From: SAR202 cluster bacterium AD-804-J14_MRT_500m
Lineage (GTDB): Bacteria > Chloroflexota > Dehalococcoidia > UBA3495 > GCA-2712585
Assembly (NCBI GenBank): GCA_009391275.1
Contig: VEXF01000003.1
Coordinates: 22,475 to 86,474, forward strand
DNA: 64,000 bases
Reading direction: 5' to 3'
Made by a program: the position numbers and the translations under genes. Within the stretch, counting starts at the first letter, position 1; every line of letters begins with the position of its first letter. This document shows, piece after piece, positions 54,361 through 63,278 of this stretch. The notes beneath the pieces were generated by a model. It ran no database searches and was not told the DNA's origin. It saw nothing but the letters and a program-made list of their open reading frames with translations.

Positions 54361-56154
54361 CTACCACCCAATGGCGTAGCAGGATCTGCGCGGGTCTCCG
54401 CTACTACTTAGTACTCCGATTTCCGGGTCTCTCCGGTTTACTGTTGCTCCCATACCACAGTTTGCAACTTTTCTTATAGTGTGACCCAGGGAAGAGAGTT
54501 CTCTGGCTGTAGAATCTGGGATTTGTTCTTCCAGGTCAAGCCTTCCGGGTTCATATACGTGGGGGAAGAAAGAATTCACAACGTTTTGACTAGAGAAACG
54601 TGATGCTTCTACAGCTTGTTGTGGGTTCATCTCAAAAACGAGAACGTTAAGCATCAGTTGCAGATTTGCCTGAGCTTGATTATCTCCACCAGGACATCCG
54701 AAAGTCATAGTCGGGTTTCCATTTTCCAGGACTATGTAGTTTACCAATGTAGTTCTGGGACGTTTCTTTGGCTCTATCACATTAGGGTGGCCTTCGACAT
54801 TATTGAACATTTCTATTCGTGTGCTGAGACAGCATCCTAATTCTGGGAAGAACACCGATTTGTTGAACGCTCCACCACTGATGGTTCCACATACCATATT
54901 GCCCATTTTGTCCGCAGTTGCGACGTGAGTAGTGCCGGATGTGTCGGCGTTAGGAGTACCATGACTCCCGGCGAAGCGGGCTTTGGGGATGACTTGTGGC
55001 GGTTTGTATTTTGTGAACCGGTCTGGCTGGCCGGCAGCTGCTTGTTCGGTCAATGCATTTCTGTGGTCGATCAATTGGAGTCTCTCAGTTGCGTAGGATG
55101 ATGATAGGAGACCGTCTAATGGGACATCTGCAAAATCGGGGTCGCCATAGTATGCCTCTCTATCACCAAATGCTAGTTTTAGAGCTTCAGTGATCGTATG
55201 GATGTACGCGGCAGAGTTGTGGCCCATCGATTTTAGGTCGTAGTTTTCTAGGATTTTTAAAGTTTGCAAAAGCACAGGCGCCTGGGTCCATGTGCCTTGT
55301 CCTAGGATCTCGTAACCACGATAGGAGATCCTAGCAGGGGCTTCAAATTTTGCTCGATATGCAGATAGATCTTCAAGGGTTAGTAATCCACCCACACGTT
55401 GAGAACATGTAACGATTGCCTGTGCTATGTCCCCTTCATAGAAAGCGCTGCGAGCATATCTTATACCTGAAATCCGCTCATTCCCTCCTCCTATCATCTT
55501 TTTCATAGTTTCGGCAAGCGCTTTTTGCACTAAAATGCTCCCGGGTTTGGGGATTTGCCCGTTGTCATAAAATATTTCCATGCCACCAGGCGGATAGTGT
55601 TGGAATTGTTGTTGCGTGTCTGGCGACCTCAATCTATCAAGCATGTATTCATAGTTTGCTATTCCATATTCCGCATATTTGATCGCAGGACTTAGGATCT
55701 CGTGTACAGACTTTGTTCCGTATCTCTCAAGGAGCGATAGGAAGGCATCAACAACTCCTGGGACTGTGAATGATAGATGTGCTTGTGTCCCAGGCCCTGT
55801 AGGTATTCGGTCTATGCCTTGTGATTTGTAGAAACGAAGTGTCGCCTTTTGTGGGGCGACGCCTTGTCCGCTAAGTGACAAGATGTCTCCGCTGTTTTTG
55901 TCATATAGCATAAATACCCCCTCGGCTGCCAGGGAGTACGAAGCTATTGGCTCCACAACTGCAGCGGCAAATCCTGCGGCTATGAGAGCATCGAATGCAT
56001 TTCCGTTATTGATCAACATCTGCATCCCGGCCATGGACGTCAGGTAGTGCCCACTTGAAATAACTCCTTCAGTCCCGTAGATAACTGGTCTCCCGGTCTT
56101 GGGAAGGGAGGAATCCCCTTGTTCAAGGTTCACCTGTGATTGTCCTGATGTCAT
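54361..56154 (-). CDS. ggt: Gamma-glutamyltransferase (Ntn hydrolase)
   Basis: A 597-residue GGT. 'MAGMQMLINNGNAFDALIAA' (in part) starts the large subunit, and the autoprocessing Thr is in 'DTSGTTHVATAD'. 'GCPGGDNQAQANLQ' is an oxyanion-region block (usually GSPGG). No signal peptide is present, so it is probably cytoplasmic, unlike periplasmic GGTs. The ATG at 56154 has GGAGG 8 nt upstream; the 25-residue extension to 56229 lacks support. It is first of three genes. A deleted relative lies at 48694-49031. Confidence 0.92.
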   Translation of the reverse strand: MTSGQSQVNLEQGDSSLPKTGRPVIYGTEGVISSGHYLTSMAGMQMLINNGNAFDALIAAGFAAAVVEPIASYSLAAEGVFMLYDKNSGDILSLSGQGVAPQKATLRFYKSQGIDRIPTGPGTQAHLSFTVPGVVDAFLSLLERYGTKSVHEILSPAIKYAEYGIANYEYMLDRLRSPDTQQQFQHYPPGGMEIFYDNGQIPKPGSILVQKALAETMKKMIGGGNERISGIRYARSAFYEGDIAQAIVTCSQRVGGLLTLEDLSAYRAKFEAPARISYRGYEILGQGTWTQAPVLLQTLKILENYDLKSMGHNSAAYIHTITEALKLAFGDREAYYGDPDFADVPLDGLLSSSYATERLQLIDHRNALTEQAAAGQPDRFTKYKPPQVIPKARFAGSHGTPNADTSGTTHVATADKMGNMVCGTISGGAFNKSVFFPELGCCLSTRIEMFNNVEGHPNVIEPKKRPRTTLVNYIVLENGNPTMTFGCPGGDNQAQANLQLMLNVLVFEMNPQQAVEASRFSSQNVVNSFFPHVYEPGRLDLEEQIPDSTARELSSLGHTIRKVANCGMGATVNRRDPEIGVLSSSGDPRRSCYAIGW

Positions 56155-56357
56155 GGTTAGAGCCTCCAAACGGTATGCTGTACTTGGAACGTTGAAATTT
56201 GGTCGCTCCTTACTGTTGCGCATATTCAATATAAGCGATGGTATCCATCTAATTCCAGTTTGGTCACTGAAGGGCTATGCAAAAACTATAGGTCTTTGGC
56301 TTGCTACTAACCGCCTCCTCTGTTACAACTGTTCCACCTTCCAATACGAGGATACGA

Positions 56358-57530
56358 ATGACCGTTGCTAACCGCATGAATAATTTGGGTACTGAAACCG
56401 CTTTTGAAGTTTTGGCAAAGGCTCGAGCCCTCGAAGCGCAGGGCCGGGACATCGTTCATCTTGAAATAGGCGAGCCTGACTTTGACACGCCAGGTCATAT
56501 CGTTGACGCTGCTGTCCAGGCACTGCGTGATGGCTATACTCATTACGGTCCTAGTGCCGGGTTGCCTGAATTGCGTCAATCGATTGCAAATAATGTCTCA
56601 AATACCAGAGGTATTGAGATGTCTCCGGATCGTGTTGTGGTCACGCCAGGGGCTAAACCGATCATGTTTTATACGATACTTGCCCTTGCTCAAGAGGGTG
56701 ATGAGGTCCTTTATCCTAACCCTAGTTTCCCAATCTACGAGTCAATGATTCGCTTCTGCGGTGCCAAGCCTGTGCCAGTTCGTCTCTTGGAAGACGAAAG
56801 CTACCATTTGGATCTAGAAGATTTTGCGTCAAAGATTTCAACCCGGACGAAAGTGGTCATACTGAATTCGCCTCAGAATCCTGCAGGATGCGTTACATCT
56901 CGCGCTGAGACCGAGGCTATAGGACGGTTGCTCCAGGAACGAGACGACGTCTACGTATTGTCAGACGAGATATATAAAGACATCATCTATGATGGTGAGC
57001 ATTTCAGCATTGCTCAGATACCTCACATGGCGGATCGCACCATAATTCTGGATGGATTCTCCAAATCCTATGCTATGACCGGTTGGCGCCTAGGCTATGG
57101 CACATTTCCGCTTCAGTTAGTGGATCATATATCCAAACTATCTACTAATAGCGTTTCATGTGCTGCGTCTTTCTCGCAAAGAGCTGCCATACAAGCGCTA
57201 GAAGGTTCACAGCAACCGGTTAAAGATATGGTGTCTGAGTTTCGTGTTCGACGTGATCTGATAGTTCAGGGCCTGCGTGATATACCTGGAATCAGTTGCC
57301 CGGAACCTGAAGGAGCTTTTTACGTTTTTCCCAGTATTAAGGAAACCGGTATCTCTAGCCGTGACTTTCAAGAGGGAGCGTTGAACGAAGCCGGGGTTGC
57401 CTCTCTCGCAGGAACTGCCTTTGGGGAATATGGCGACGGGTACATTCGATTGTCTTATGCGAATTCCCAAGAAAACATCAAAGAAGCTCTAGGACGGTTG
57501 GCTGACTTTGTTGAGAAACGGTCCAGCTAA
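56358..57530 (+). CDS. Aspartate/aromatic aminotransferase-like PLP enzyme (class I/II)
   Basis: A 390-residue fold-type-I aminotransferase. The PLP lysine is in 'LDGFSKSYAMTGWRLGY', 'LNSPQNPAGCV' contains the Asn that stacks PLP, and 'EIGEPDFDTP' starts the substrate domain. It transfers an amino group between an amino acid and 2-oxoglutarate; the exact pair cannot be assigned. ATG at 56358 has GAGG at 6 nt; the frame back to 56301 is not needed. It is divergent from ggt, 203 nt apart. Confidence 0.92.
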   Translation: MTVANRMNNLGTETAFEVLAKARALEAQGRDIVHLEIGEPDFDTPGHIVDAAVQALRDGYTHYGPSAGLPELRQSIANNVSNTRGIEMSPDRVVVTPGAKPIMFYTILALAQEGDEVLYPNPSFPIYESMIRFCGAKPVPVRLLEDESYHLDLEDFASKISTRTKVVILNSPQNPAGCVTSRAETEAIGRLLQERDDVYVLSDEIYKDIIYDGEHFSIAQIPHMADRTIILDGFSKSYAMTGWRLGYGTFPLQLVDHISKLSTNSVSCAASFSQRAAIQALEGSQQPVKDMVSEFRVRRDLIVQGLRDIPGISCPEPEGAFYVFPSIKETGISSRDFQEGALNEAGVASLAGTAFGEYGDGYIRLSYANSQENIKEALGRLADFVEKRSS

Positions 57531-57591
57531 AGCTGTAACTTTCTAGTAGGGGTTAGTTGTGTGCAATGTCGCCCTCGTCTTCATGCTATTC

Positions 57592-57942
57592 TCATTTTCC
57601 ACGTTGAGATTCTGCTTCATCTAACATTCTTGCGAGGATTGCATGGGTTTCGCCTTTCCTTAAATCCAGCGACGCTATTGCAATCGCCCTAAATAGGACG
57701 CCTGTACTCACAAGAGTTTCTACGGAGTCACCTTTAGGCGGTATTTCTACGCCCAGCGCTTGTGACATAAAGTGTGCCCCAGCTTTTCCTACAATAGATT
57801 CGTAACATCTGGTTAACACCCGTCCCTTATGTGACAGCACGAGCCCGGTCTTTCCGTTGCGTAGGCGTACTTTTACCCTGCCTTGTGGGATGGAGAGAAT
57901 GTGCTCTGCATATTCCCATGCTTTTTTTCTGCTTATCGTCAT
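57592..57942 (-). CDS. Hypothetical protein, 116 residues
   Basis: No family is recognised. The 116-residue product has a basic N-terminal half ('MTISRKKAWEYAEH', 'VKVRLRNGKTGLV', 'SHKGRVLTRCYE') and an acidic tail ('MLDEAESQRGK'). AAGGGA lies 5-6 nt before the ATG. A small nucleic-acid-binding protein is possible, but nothing proves it. It is convergent with the aminotransferase gene and ends 62 nt from it. Confidence 0.6.
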   Translation of the reverse strand: MTISRKKAWEYAEHILSIPQGRVKVRLRNGKTGLVLSHKGRVLTRCYESIVGKAGAHFMSQALGVEIPPKGDSVETLVSTGVLFRAIAIASLDLRKGETHAILARMLDEAESQRGK

Positions 57943-58083
57943 AGGTATCCCTTAATCATCGACCACGTTTTCATTAAAATCGTAAAGTCGTCGATGGACA
58001 CGATATAAAGGAATCAACTCCATAGGTCGAGCCTAATTCTCAATTTGTAACCGGCTTATTTAAGCGATTCGCTTAAAAGAATA

Positions 58084-58500
58084 TTACCCATCGATCTCTT
58101 GCATGCGTTCTTTTACGAATTGAACTACTTCCTCTGCTAATTCAATAGCTCTTTCTGCTTCGAGTACGTCGAACGCGTCTGAAGGAATACCACCTGGAAG
58201 AAAATCAGGATATCGGGTTAATTCATAATACTTATCTAGGAATATTGCCCGTGATTTTAAGACGTCAAACAACATCTCGAAATATTTAGCATCCTCACAT
58301 AGGTCAGCTAGCGAGTTGCCCCATACATCCTCAGATCCTCTTGCATATAGGTATCCTTTCACCGATTTTTCGCCGGCTTGCTGCGCCATGAAGCAGGCCA
58401 AATTGTAGCGACTATGGGCCATAGAGAATCTGGCATCGGAAAGGTCTCTTTCTCCTTGTTTTAGCCACCTTTCCCCTTCGTTAATTCGGTTATTCTTCAT
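58084..58500 (-). CDS. HEPN-domain protein with altered catalytic motif
   Basis: A 138-residue helical HEPN (PF05168) protein. '[20 protein letters not shown]' is the helix-2 block, 'KGYLYARG' follows, and '[14 protein letters not shown]' is a common motif of this branch. RNase-active HEPN proteins carry R-x4-6-H; here the 'HSL' position reads N62-S-L, so the His is lost and only Arg54 remains. It overlaps the MNT gene by 11 nt. Such HEPN/MNT pairs are toxin-antitoxin modules, but the loss of both partners' motifs suggests another role. Confidence 0.75.
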   Translation of the reverse strand: MKNNRINEGERWLKQGERDLSDARFSMAHSRYNLACFMAQQAGEKSVKGYLYARGSEDVWGNSLADLCEDAKYFEMLFDVLKSRAIFLDKYYELTRYPDFLPGGIPSDAFDVLEAERAIELAEEVVQFVKERMQEIDG

Positions 58501-58831
58501 ACACTACCTCGCCTTTTTTAATTGCTCGGCTCAGGACAGAATCATTCGCTTCGATAACTCTAATCTCGTCTGGGGTGTATGGGTAGAAATCAACAGCAAT
58601 TGCCGGCGAAAGATGGCTATAGAAAAAATCAGCTCTTCTTACGAACGGACGATCGTCGTCCATGACCATTACTAACTTTAGCCCGGTGCTAGGACTTACC
58701 GTTCCTGGATATAAGGGATTCAACAGTATGCATTTCTTAATGCCTAATCGAGGAAGGATGTCGATAATTTTGTCGACTTCTTCCTGTAGGAGTCGCATAC
58801 GAAGGTGCACGAAACCAACCCGTATTGGCAT
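58490..58831 (-). CDS. Degenerate MNT-type nucleotidyltransferase-like protein
   Basis: A 113-residue MNT-fold protein. The predicted strands and helices are kept, including '[11 protein letters not shown]' and '[14 protein letters not shown]', which has the third acidic residue. But the GS motif is replaced by N38-P39 and the paired Asp residues by G50 and K52, so the ATP-dependent transfer activity should be lost. The ATG abuts the lutC stop codon, and its ribosome site GGAGGA is inside lutC. That ties its translation to the lactate operon. Confidence 0.65.
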   Translation of the reverse strand: MPIRVGFVHLRMRLLQEEVDKIIDILPRLGIKKCILLNPLYPGTVSPSTGLKLVMVMDDDRPFVRRADFFYSHLSPAIAVDFYPYTPDEIRVIEANDSVLSRAIKKGEVVYEE

Positions 58832-59569
58832 CTATTCCTCCAGAATAACCATGTGAGTTTCTCGTGGTCCATGTGCACCGATCACAAGTGTTTGTTCAAT
58901 GTCTGCTGTTCTACTTGGCCCTGTGATAAAATTTAGATAGCTTCCCATATCATGGTCACCCTGATAATAGGCCCATCTCCTTAGTAAGTACAGATCATCC
59001 AAATTATCCACAATTTGGCTCGATCTAACGATAGCGAGGTGTACCGGCGGGAACAGTGATGCCACTCTGCTTATGCCTCTGCGCGGAGCGATCACTGCTG
59101 TACCGGTCTCTGCTATGGCGTAGTCCACGCCTGTTATCCCAAGATCTGCAGTAACTGGATCAATGTCTGTTGCTTGTAGGCAATCACGAATCATTACCAA
59201 CATATGTGCATCCAAGTTGTGCAATGTCTGATCTACTGGTATGTCGTCGAAAACCTGATCATCGGAACGGATAATTAGCTTGGCGTTCAACTCTTCCACT
59301 GTGGTACGAATGTAATCCACTGCTTCTTCAGGGCCGTCGGCTTGATAAACATGCCACCCTCGGAGCTTAGATACTCGTGACAAAAAAGATATTCTTTGGT
59401 CACGATCATGTTCTAGCCGGTCTAGGGTGTTCTTAACTCGGGCCTCTATATCTGAGGCTTCTTCATTTAAAAGCTCATATGGATCTGCCGGTGAACCCTC
59501 GTCCCTTCTGAGAGATGCCCGGACTGATTGTATAAATTTCTCCCTTGACGTTCCTATTTTCTTTGCCAT
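58832..59569 (-). CDS. lutC: LutC-type lactate utilization protein (LUD domain)
   Basis: A 245-residue LUD-domain protein. 'DLGITGVDYAIAETGTAVI' and 'VRSSQIVDNLDDL' are the typical blocks, and 'GPSRTADIEQTLVIGAHGP' (in part) ends the domain. LutC is a soluble subunit of the LutABC complex that oxidises L-lactate to pyruvate. It overlaps the lutB stop codon by 1 nt and abuts the MNT gene. Confidence 0.92.
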   Translation of the reverse strand: MAKKIGTSREKFIQSVRASLRRDEGSPADPYELLNEEASDIEARVKNTLDRLEHDRDQRISFLSRVSKLRGWHVYQADGPEEAVDYIRTTVEELNAKLIIRSDDQVFDDIPVDQTLHNLDAHMLVMIRDCLQATDIDPVTADLGITGVDYAIAETGTAVIAPRRGISRVASLFPPVHLAIVRSSQIVDNLDDLYLLRRWAYYQGDHDMGSYLNFITGPSRTADIEQTLVIGAHGPRETHMVILEE

Positions 59570-60999
59570 TATTCCTTCTCAGAGAGTTTATCTTGCCAAA
59601 TCTCGCGGAAGCTTTTAGATGGCAACATTTTTAGATCTCGTGCCTTGGTCCATTTTGATAGTGGGGGAAATGGAACGTGCTTGATTACACCCTGGTCTTC
59701 AAATAGACGTAGGGGCCAAATCATTAATTTGCGTACCTTCGTGATCAAGTGCGGGTTGCTCATAAACCAGCGGTAGATCTTTGCAACTAATCGTTCGGTA
59801 ATCGGTGCACCTACTTCTCCTTCCGCTAGTTCATTTCTGAGCTTTAACAACATGCGAGGGATGTTAATCTTAATTGGGCATACGTCCCTGCATGCTCCAC
59901 AAAGGCTTGATGCCTGAGGTAGATCCTTGGCTCTCTCTAATCCTACCAGCATAGGTGAGATTACTGCTCCGATAGGACCAGGGTAGACCCATCCGTATGC
60001 GTGACCACCTACTTTTTTATACACGGGACATGCGTTAAGGCAAGCCCCGCATCGTATGCAATAAAGCGCTTCCCTCAGCTCTGGCTCTTTCAATAACTCA
60101 GATCTGCCGTTGTCTACTATAATCAAGTGGAATTCTTCTGGCCCGTCTTCGTCATGGTTTCGGCGTGGTCCGGAAATATGCGTGACGTAACTGCTTATGC
60201 GTTGTCCGGTAGCTGCTCTAGGCAACAAACGTATGAACACACCTAGGTCCTCCAAAGAAGGAATAAGTTTTTCCATTCCTGCAATGGCTATATGTACCTT
60301 GGGCACAGATGTGCAAAATCGGCCGTTCCCTTCGTTCGTTACTAGCACCAATGTGCCAGTTTCAGCGACAAGAAAATTTGCTCCCGTGATTCCCAAGTCT
60401 GCTGAAATAAGTTTTTCCCGTAGGACTTCTCGTGCTGCATCGGCCATATCCTCTATTTCCGTCAAATTAGGTCTATCTAATTTGTCTTTAAATAGCTCGG
60501 ACACTTCTTCTTTCGTTTTGTGCATCGCAGGAGCTATTAAATGAAAAGGGGTCTCTTCTGCGAGTTGAATGATATATTCTCCAAGATCAGTCTCAACAGG
60601 CTCTACCCCTATTTCGTCCAAATACTCGTTCAAGCCGATCTCTTCGGACACCATAGATTTACTTTTAATGGCTCGTTTCAAATTGCGGGACTTTGCGATT
60701 CTTCCTACGATAGCCTTGGCCTCTTCAGAATCTGTTGCAAAGTGAACCTGTCCGCCGTTCTCCAAAATACGGTCAGTTAAAAGATCCAGGTAAAAGTCGA
60801 GATTATTTAAAGTGTGAGCTTTAATCCGTCTTCCTTCTTCTCGAAGCTCTTCCCAGCGATCCTCTGAAAGTTCGTCAATTGCATCTTGTCTGGCTAAATC
60901 AAAAACTCCCATAGATCGGGCTAGATGTGCTTGCAGTTTTTCGTTCGCAAGCACATCTGATGAAGCTTGTTGAAATTCACCTGTTTTTACATCAGCCAT
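59569..60999 (-). CDS. lutB: LutB-type iron-sulfur lactate oxidation subunit
   Basis: A 476-residue protein with an N-terminal LUD domain ('DLGITGANFLVAETGTLVLV', in part) and two [4Fe-4S] motifs, 'CIRCGACLNACPVYKKVGG' and 'CGACRDVCPI'. LutB carries electrons from lactate to the quinone pool with LutA. Its ATG is directly after the lutA stop, a sign of coupled translation. The C-terminal 'FPPLSKWTKARDL' is also conserved. Confidence 0.94.
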   Translation of the reverse strand: MADVKTGEFQQASSDVLANEKLQAHLARSMGVFDLARQDAIDELSEDRWEELREEGRRIKAHTLNNLDFYLDLLTDRILENGGQVHFATDSEEAKAIVGRIAKSRNLKRAIKSKSMVSEEIGLNEYLDEIGVEPVETDLGEYIIQLAEETPFHLIAPAMHKTKEEVSELFKDKLDRPNLTEIEDMADAAREVLREKLISADLGITGANFLVAETGTLVLVTNEGNGRFCTSVPKVHIAIAGMEKLIPSLEDLGVFIRLLPRAATGQRISSYVTHISGPRRNHDEDGPEEFHLIIVDNGRSELLKEPELREALYCIRCGACLNACPVYKKVGGHAYGWVYPGPIGAVISPMLVGLERAKDLPQASSLCGACRDVCPIKINIPRMLLKLRNELAEGEVGAPITERLVAKIYRWFMSNPHLITKVRKLMIWPLRLFEDQGVIKHVPFPPLSKWTKARDLKMLPSKSFREIWQDKLSEKE

Positions 61000-61749
61000 C
61001 TAGCTTTCCTCCGTCGCCAGCAATTCAGCTATATGCATTGTTCTTACTCCCGTATCAGGTTCCCTTTTTGATAAACCGCCACCTATGTGCATCAGGCAAC
61101 TTGCATCACATGCGGTCAATATTTCAGCACCACTGCGTTCGATAGAGGTTAATTTATCATCAAGGATTGCTTCAGAAATATCAGAGTATTTCACTGAAAA
61201 AGTCCCTCCGAATCCACAGCAGGTTGTGGCGTCAGGAAGCTCCATCAATTCCGCGTTCTTTATCGCCTGTAGCAAGGTAGTTGGCTCATGTACAACCCCC
61301 AGCTCCCTTAATAGATGGCACGAAGGATGGTAGGCAACTTTTCCTTGGAATGAAGATCCAACATCAGTCACGCCTAGAACCTTGACTAAAAATTGGGAGA
61401 ATTCGAAGATTTTTTTACTTAAGTTACGAGCTTGGTGAACGAGTGATGTGTCATTGGCTAGCAATTCCGGGTAAAAGATTTTCATCATAGCTGCGCAGGA
61501 CCCTGAAGGCACAACTACATAGTCGGCGTCACTGAATTCTTCTACCACACGTCTCGCAAGCCCCATCGCGTCTTTGCGATATCCTGAATTGAACAGAGGT
61601 TGCCCACAGCAAGTTTGACCTAAGGGGAAGGTTACTGACACTCCCTGACGTCTGAGTACCTTCACGACTGCTTCTCCTATTTCAGGATAAAGTTGATCTA
61701 CAATGCAGGTTACGAATAAGGCGACATTGATGGGGTCATTCGAAGCCAT
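61000..61749 (-). CDS. lutA: LutA-type heterodisulfide-reductase-like lactate subunit
   Basis: A 249-residue CCG-domain protein. The first CCG site is 'TCCGQPLFNSGYR', the second 'TCCGFGGTFSVKYSD'. 'VVPSGSCAAMMKIFYPEL' (in part) and 'HPSCHLLRELGV' are typical of LutA and of GlpC/HdrB relatives. With LutB and LutC it oxidises L-lactate. AAAGGA precedes the ATG. It heads the lut operon; a promoter upstream was not identified with confidence. Confidence 0.93.
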   Translation of the reverse strand: MASNDPINVALFVTCIVDQLYPEIGEAVVKVLRRQGVSVTFPLGQTCCGQPLFNSGYRKDAMGLARRVVEEFSDADYVVVPSGSCAAMMKIFYPELLANDTSLVHQARNLSKKIFEFSQFLVKVLGVTDVGSSFQGKVAYHPSCHLLRELGVVHEPTTLLQAIKNAELMELPDATTCCGFGGTFSVKYSDISEAILDDKLTSIERSGAEILTACDASCLMHIGGGLSKREPDTGVRTMHIAELLATEES

Positions 61750-62112
61750 GTACGGTGTCCTTTCTAACTCAGATATCCAGACTATCAGACTCTAATGATT
61801 GGCGACAAGATAGATTTAAAGGCAAGAATCGCTTGGGGGAAGGCATTACCAACCTTTTGAACGCCGATAGATCTATTTCTTGTCATTGGACTCGAACTCA
61901 GGATTTCTAATAGGTTAACGGATTCATTCATTTTTTCTAACGTGAAAGATGCGGAGGTCGTAGATTGTAACTCCAATGGATTTTGATCCGTGGGTTTGTT
62001 CCGAATAAAAGACTATTCATGTCTAGTCTCATATATCTCATATCAAGTGGAGATAGAAACGACGTAGATAGTGGATGCACGGCTGGCTTTAACTTGGGAC
62101 TCTGCGTAAAAA
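61750..62112. other. 363-nt intergenic region upstream of the lut operon
   Basis: Both neighbouring genes are on the minus strand, so the promoter of the five-gene lut operon should lie here. No strong -35/-10 pair was found. A 63-codon minus-strand frame at 61785-61976 has no family match and no good ribosome site, so it is treated as non-coding. No hairpin with a T-run after the amidohydrolase gene was noticed. Confidence 0.5.
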
Positions 62113-63255
62113 TTATCCGAGTTGGTACAATTTGGAGCAGTTCCCGCCAACAATCATGGCGCGTTCGTGTTCCGGCACTCCGTCTAAGATGCTTTCTAAT
62201 ATTTCTTGCGACTTTGGGAATGTTGATTCTGCATGTGGGTAGTCTGATCCCCACATGAGCCGGTCCTCGCCAATGATTTCTCGATCGCGAATCCCTAGCA
62301 TATCTTCTTGGAAGCTATAGTTTATATTTGATCGCATGAAATCACTTGGAAGCTTTGAGCCTTTGAATCGCATAGGGGTTTGTGCTGTTCTTTCAGTATA
62401 AATTAGGTCCATTCGTCCTATAAGGTAAGGTGCCCAAGCGACGTCCTGTTCCACGCTGACAATTTGAAGATTGGGATGTCTCTCAAATACACCCGAGTAA
62501 ACCATCTGGCAAATGCACATTCGTACCCAATAATCTACATTCGCCATGCCTGAAGCTCCCGATAGGAGTAATTGTGCTGGGCCGCTGGATCCCCGAGGTC
62601 TTCCTGTTGACACATGCAAACTTAGCGGCATTTCTAGATCTTCAGCCGCTGTCCAGAACGGTTCATAGGCAGGTTCATCATAACCTTCGCCTTCTCTAGG
62701 TACGACACTTATCATTGCCCCGACCATGCCCATGCCTTTCGCTCTGTAAAGTTCCTTTATCCCTTTTGTTATTCCGTCGTCTAGGAGGATCATAGCTATG
62801 GTTTTCAAACGGTTAGGGTTCGCATTGCTAAAATCCACTACCCAGTCATTGTAAGTTGCGAAAATAGCCCGAACTAAGCTTTGGTTAGGAACGGCGTACA
62901 TTTCGAATGCGAATGATGGATATAGTATGTCTACATCAACTCCATCCATATCTAAATCCTTCATTCTAGAGACAGGGTCGTAGCCGCCGGGATGGACGTC
63001 TGCCATTCTTCCATCCCGCACGATATCGCCTGGGTTTTCAAATCTCATACCAGCAGAAGCTCCGAATGTTCCGACAATCCCTAACTTCAGTCCATCGACA
63101 TACCAGTTATCACTCATCTCGCTGGCTATTACCTTGGGTATCTGGTCTCCCCATTTCGGATCCATTCTGTCTAACCAAAGGTTAGTGGGTTCTAGAACGT
63201 GGGAGTCCGAAGATATTACTTGCACTTTGTTCAACTGCCAACCTCCTAGTTGCAC
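62113..63255 (-). CDS. Amidohydrolase-2 family metal-dependent hydrolase
   Basis: A 380-residue TIM-barrel amidohydrolase-2 protein, paralogous to the one at 38507-39640. 'VISSDSHVLEPTNLWLDRMD' (in part) supplies the DxH metal site, 'MPLSLHVSTGRPRG' the next His, and 'LMWGSDYPHAESTFP' the final Asp. It is probably a hydrolase or decarboxylase of cyclic organic acids. It is 23 nt downstream of the LLM gene on the same strand, so an LLM-monooxygenase/amidohydrolase operon is likely, giving oxidation followed by ring or amide cleavage. Confidence 0.87.
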   Translation of the reverse strand: MQLGGWQLNKVQVISSDSHVLEPTNLWLDRMDPKWGDQIPKVIASEMSDNWYVDGLKLGIVGTFGASAGMRFENPGDIVRDGRMADVHPGGYDPVSRMKDLDMDGVDVDILYPSFAFEMYAVPNQSLVRAIFATYNDWVVDFSNANPNRLKTIAMILLDDGITKGIKELYRAKGMGMVGAMISVVPREGEGYDEPAYEPFWTAAEDLEMPLSLHVSTGRPRGSSGPAQLLLSGASGMANVDYWVRMCICQMVYSGVFERHPNLQIVSVEQDVAWAPYLIGRMDLIYTERTAQTPMRFKGSKLPSDFMRSNINYSFQEDMLGIRDREIIGEDRLMWGSDYPHAESTFPKSQEILESILDGVPEHERAMIVGGNCSKLYQLG

Positions 63256-63278
63256 AACTGAATTCCCGATCGGAGATA

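Noticed and set aside
61785..61976. 63-codon minus-strand frame upstream of the amidohydrolase
   Set aside because: No family, weak ribosome site, low-complexity Ser/Thr start; likely chance.
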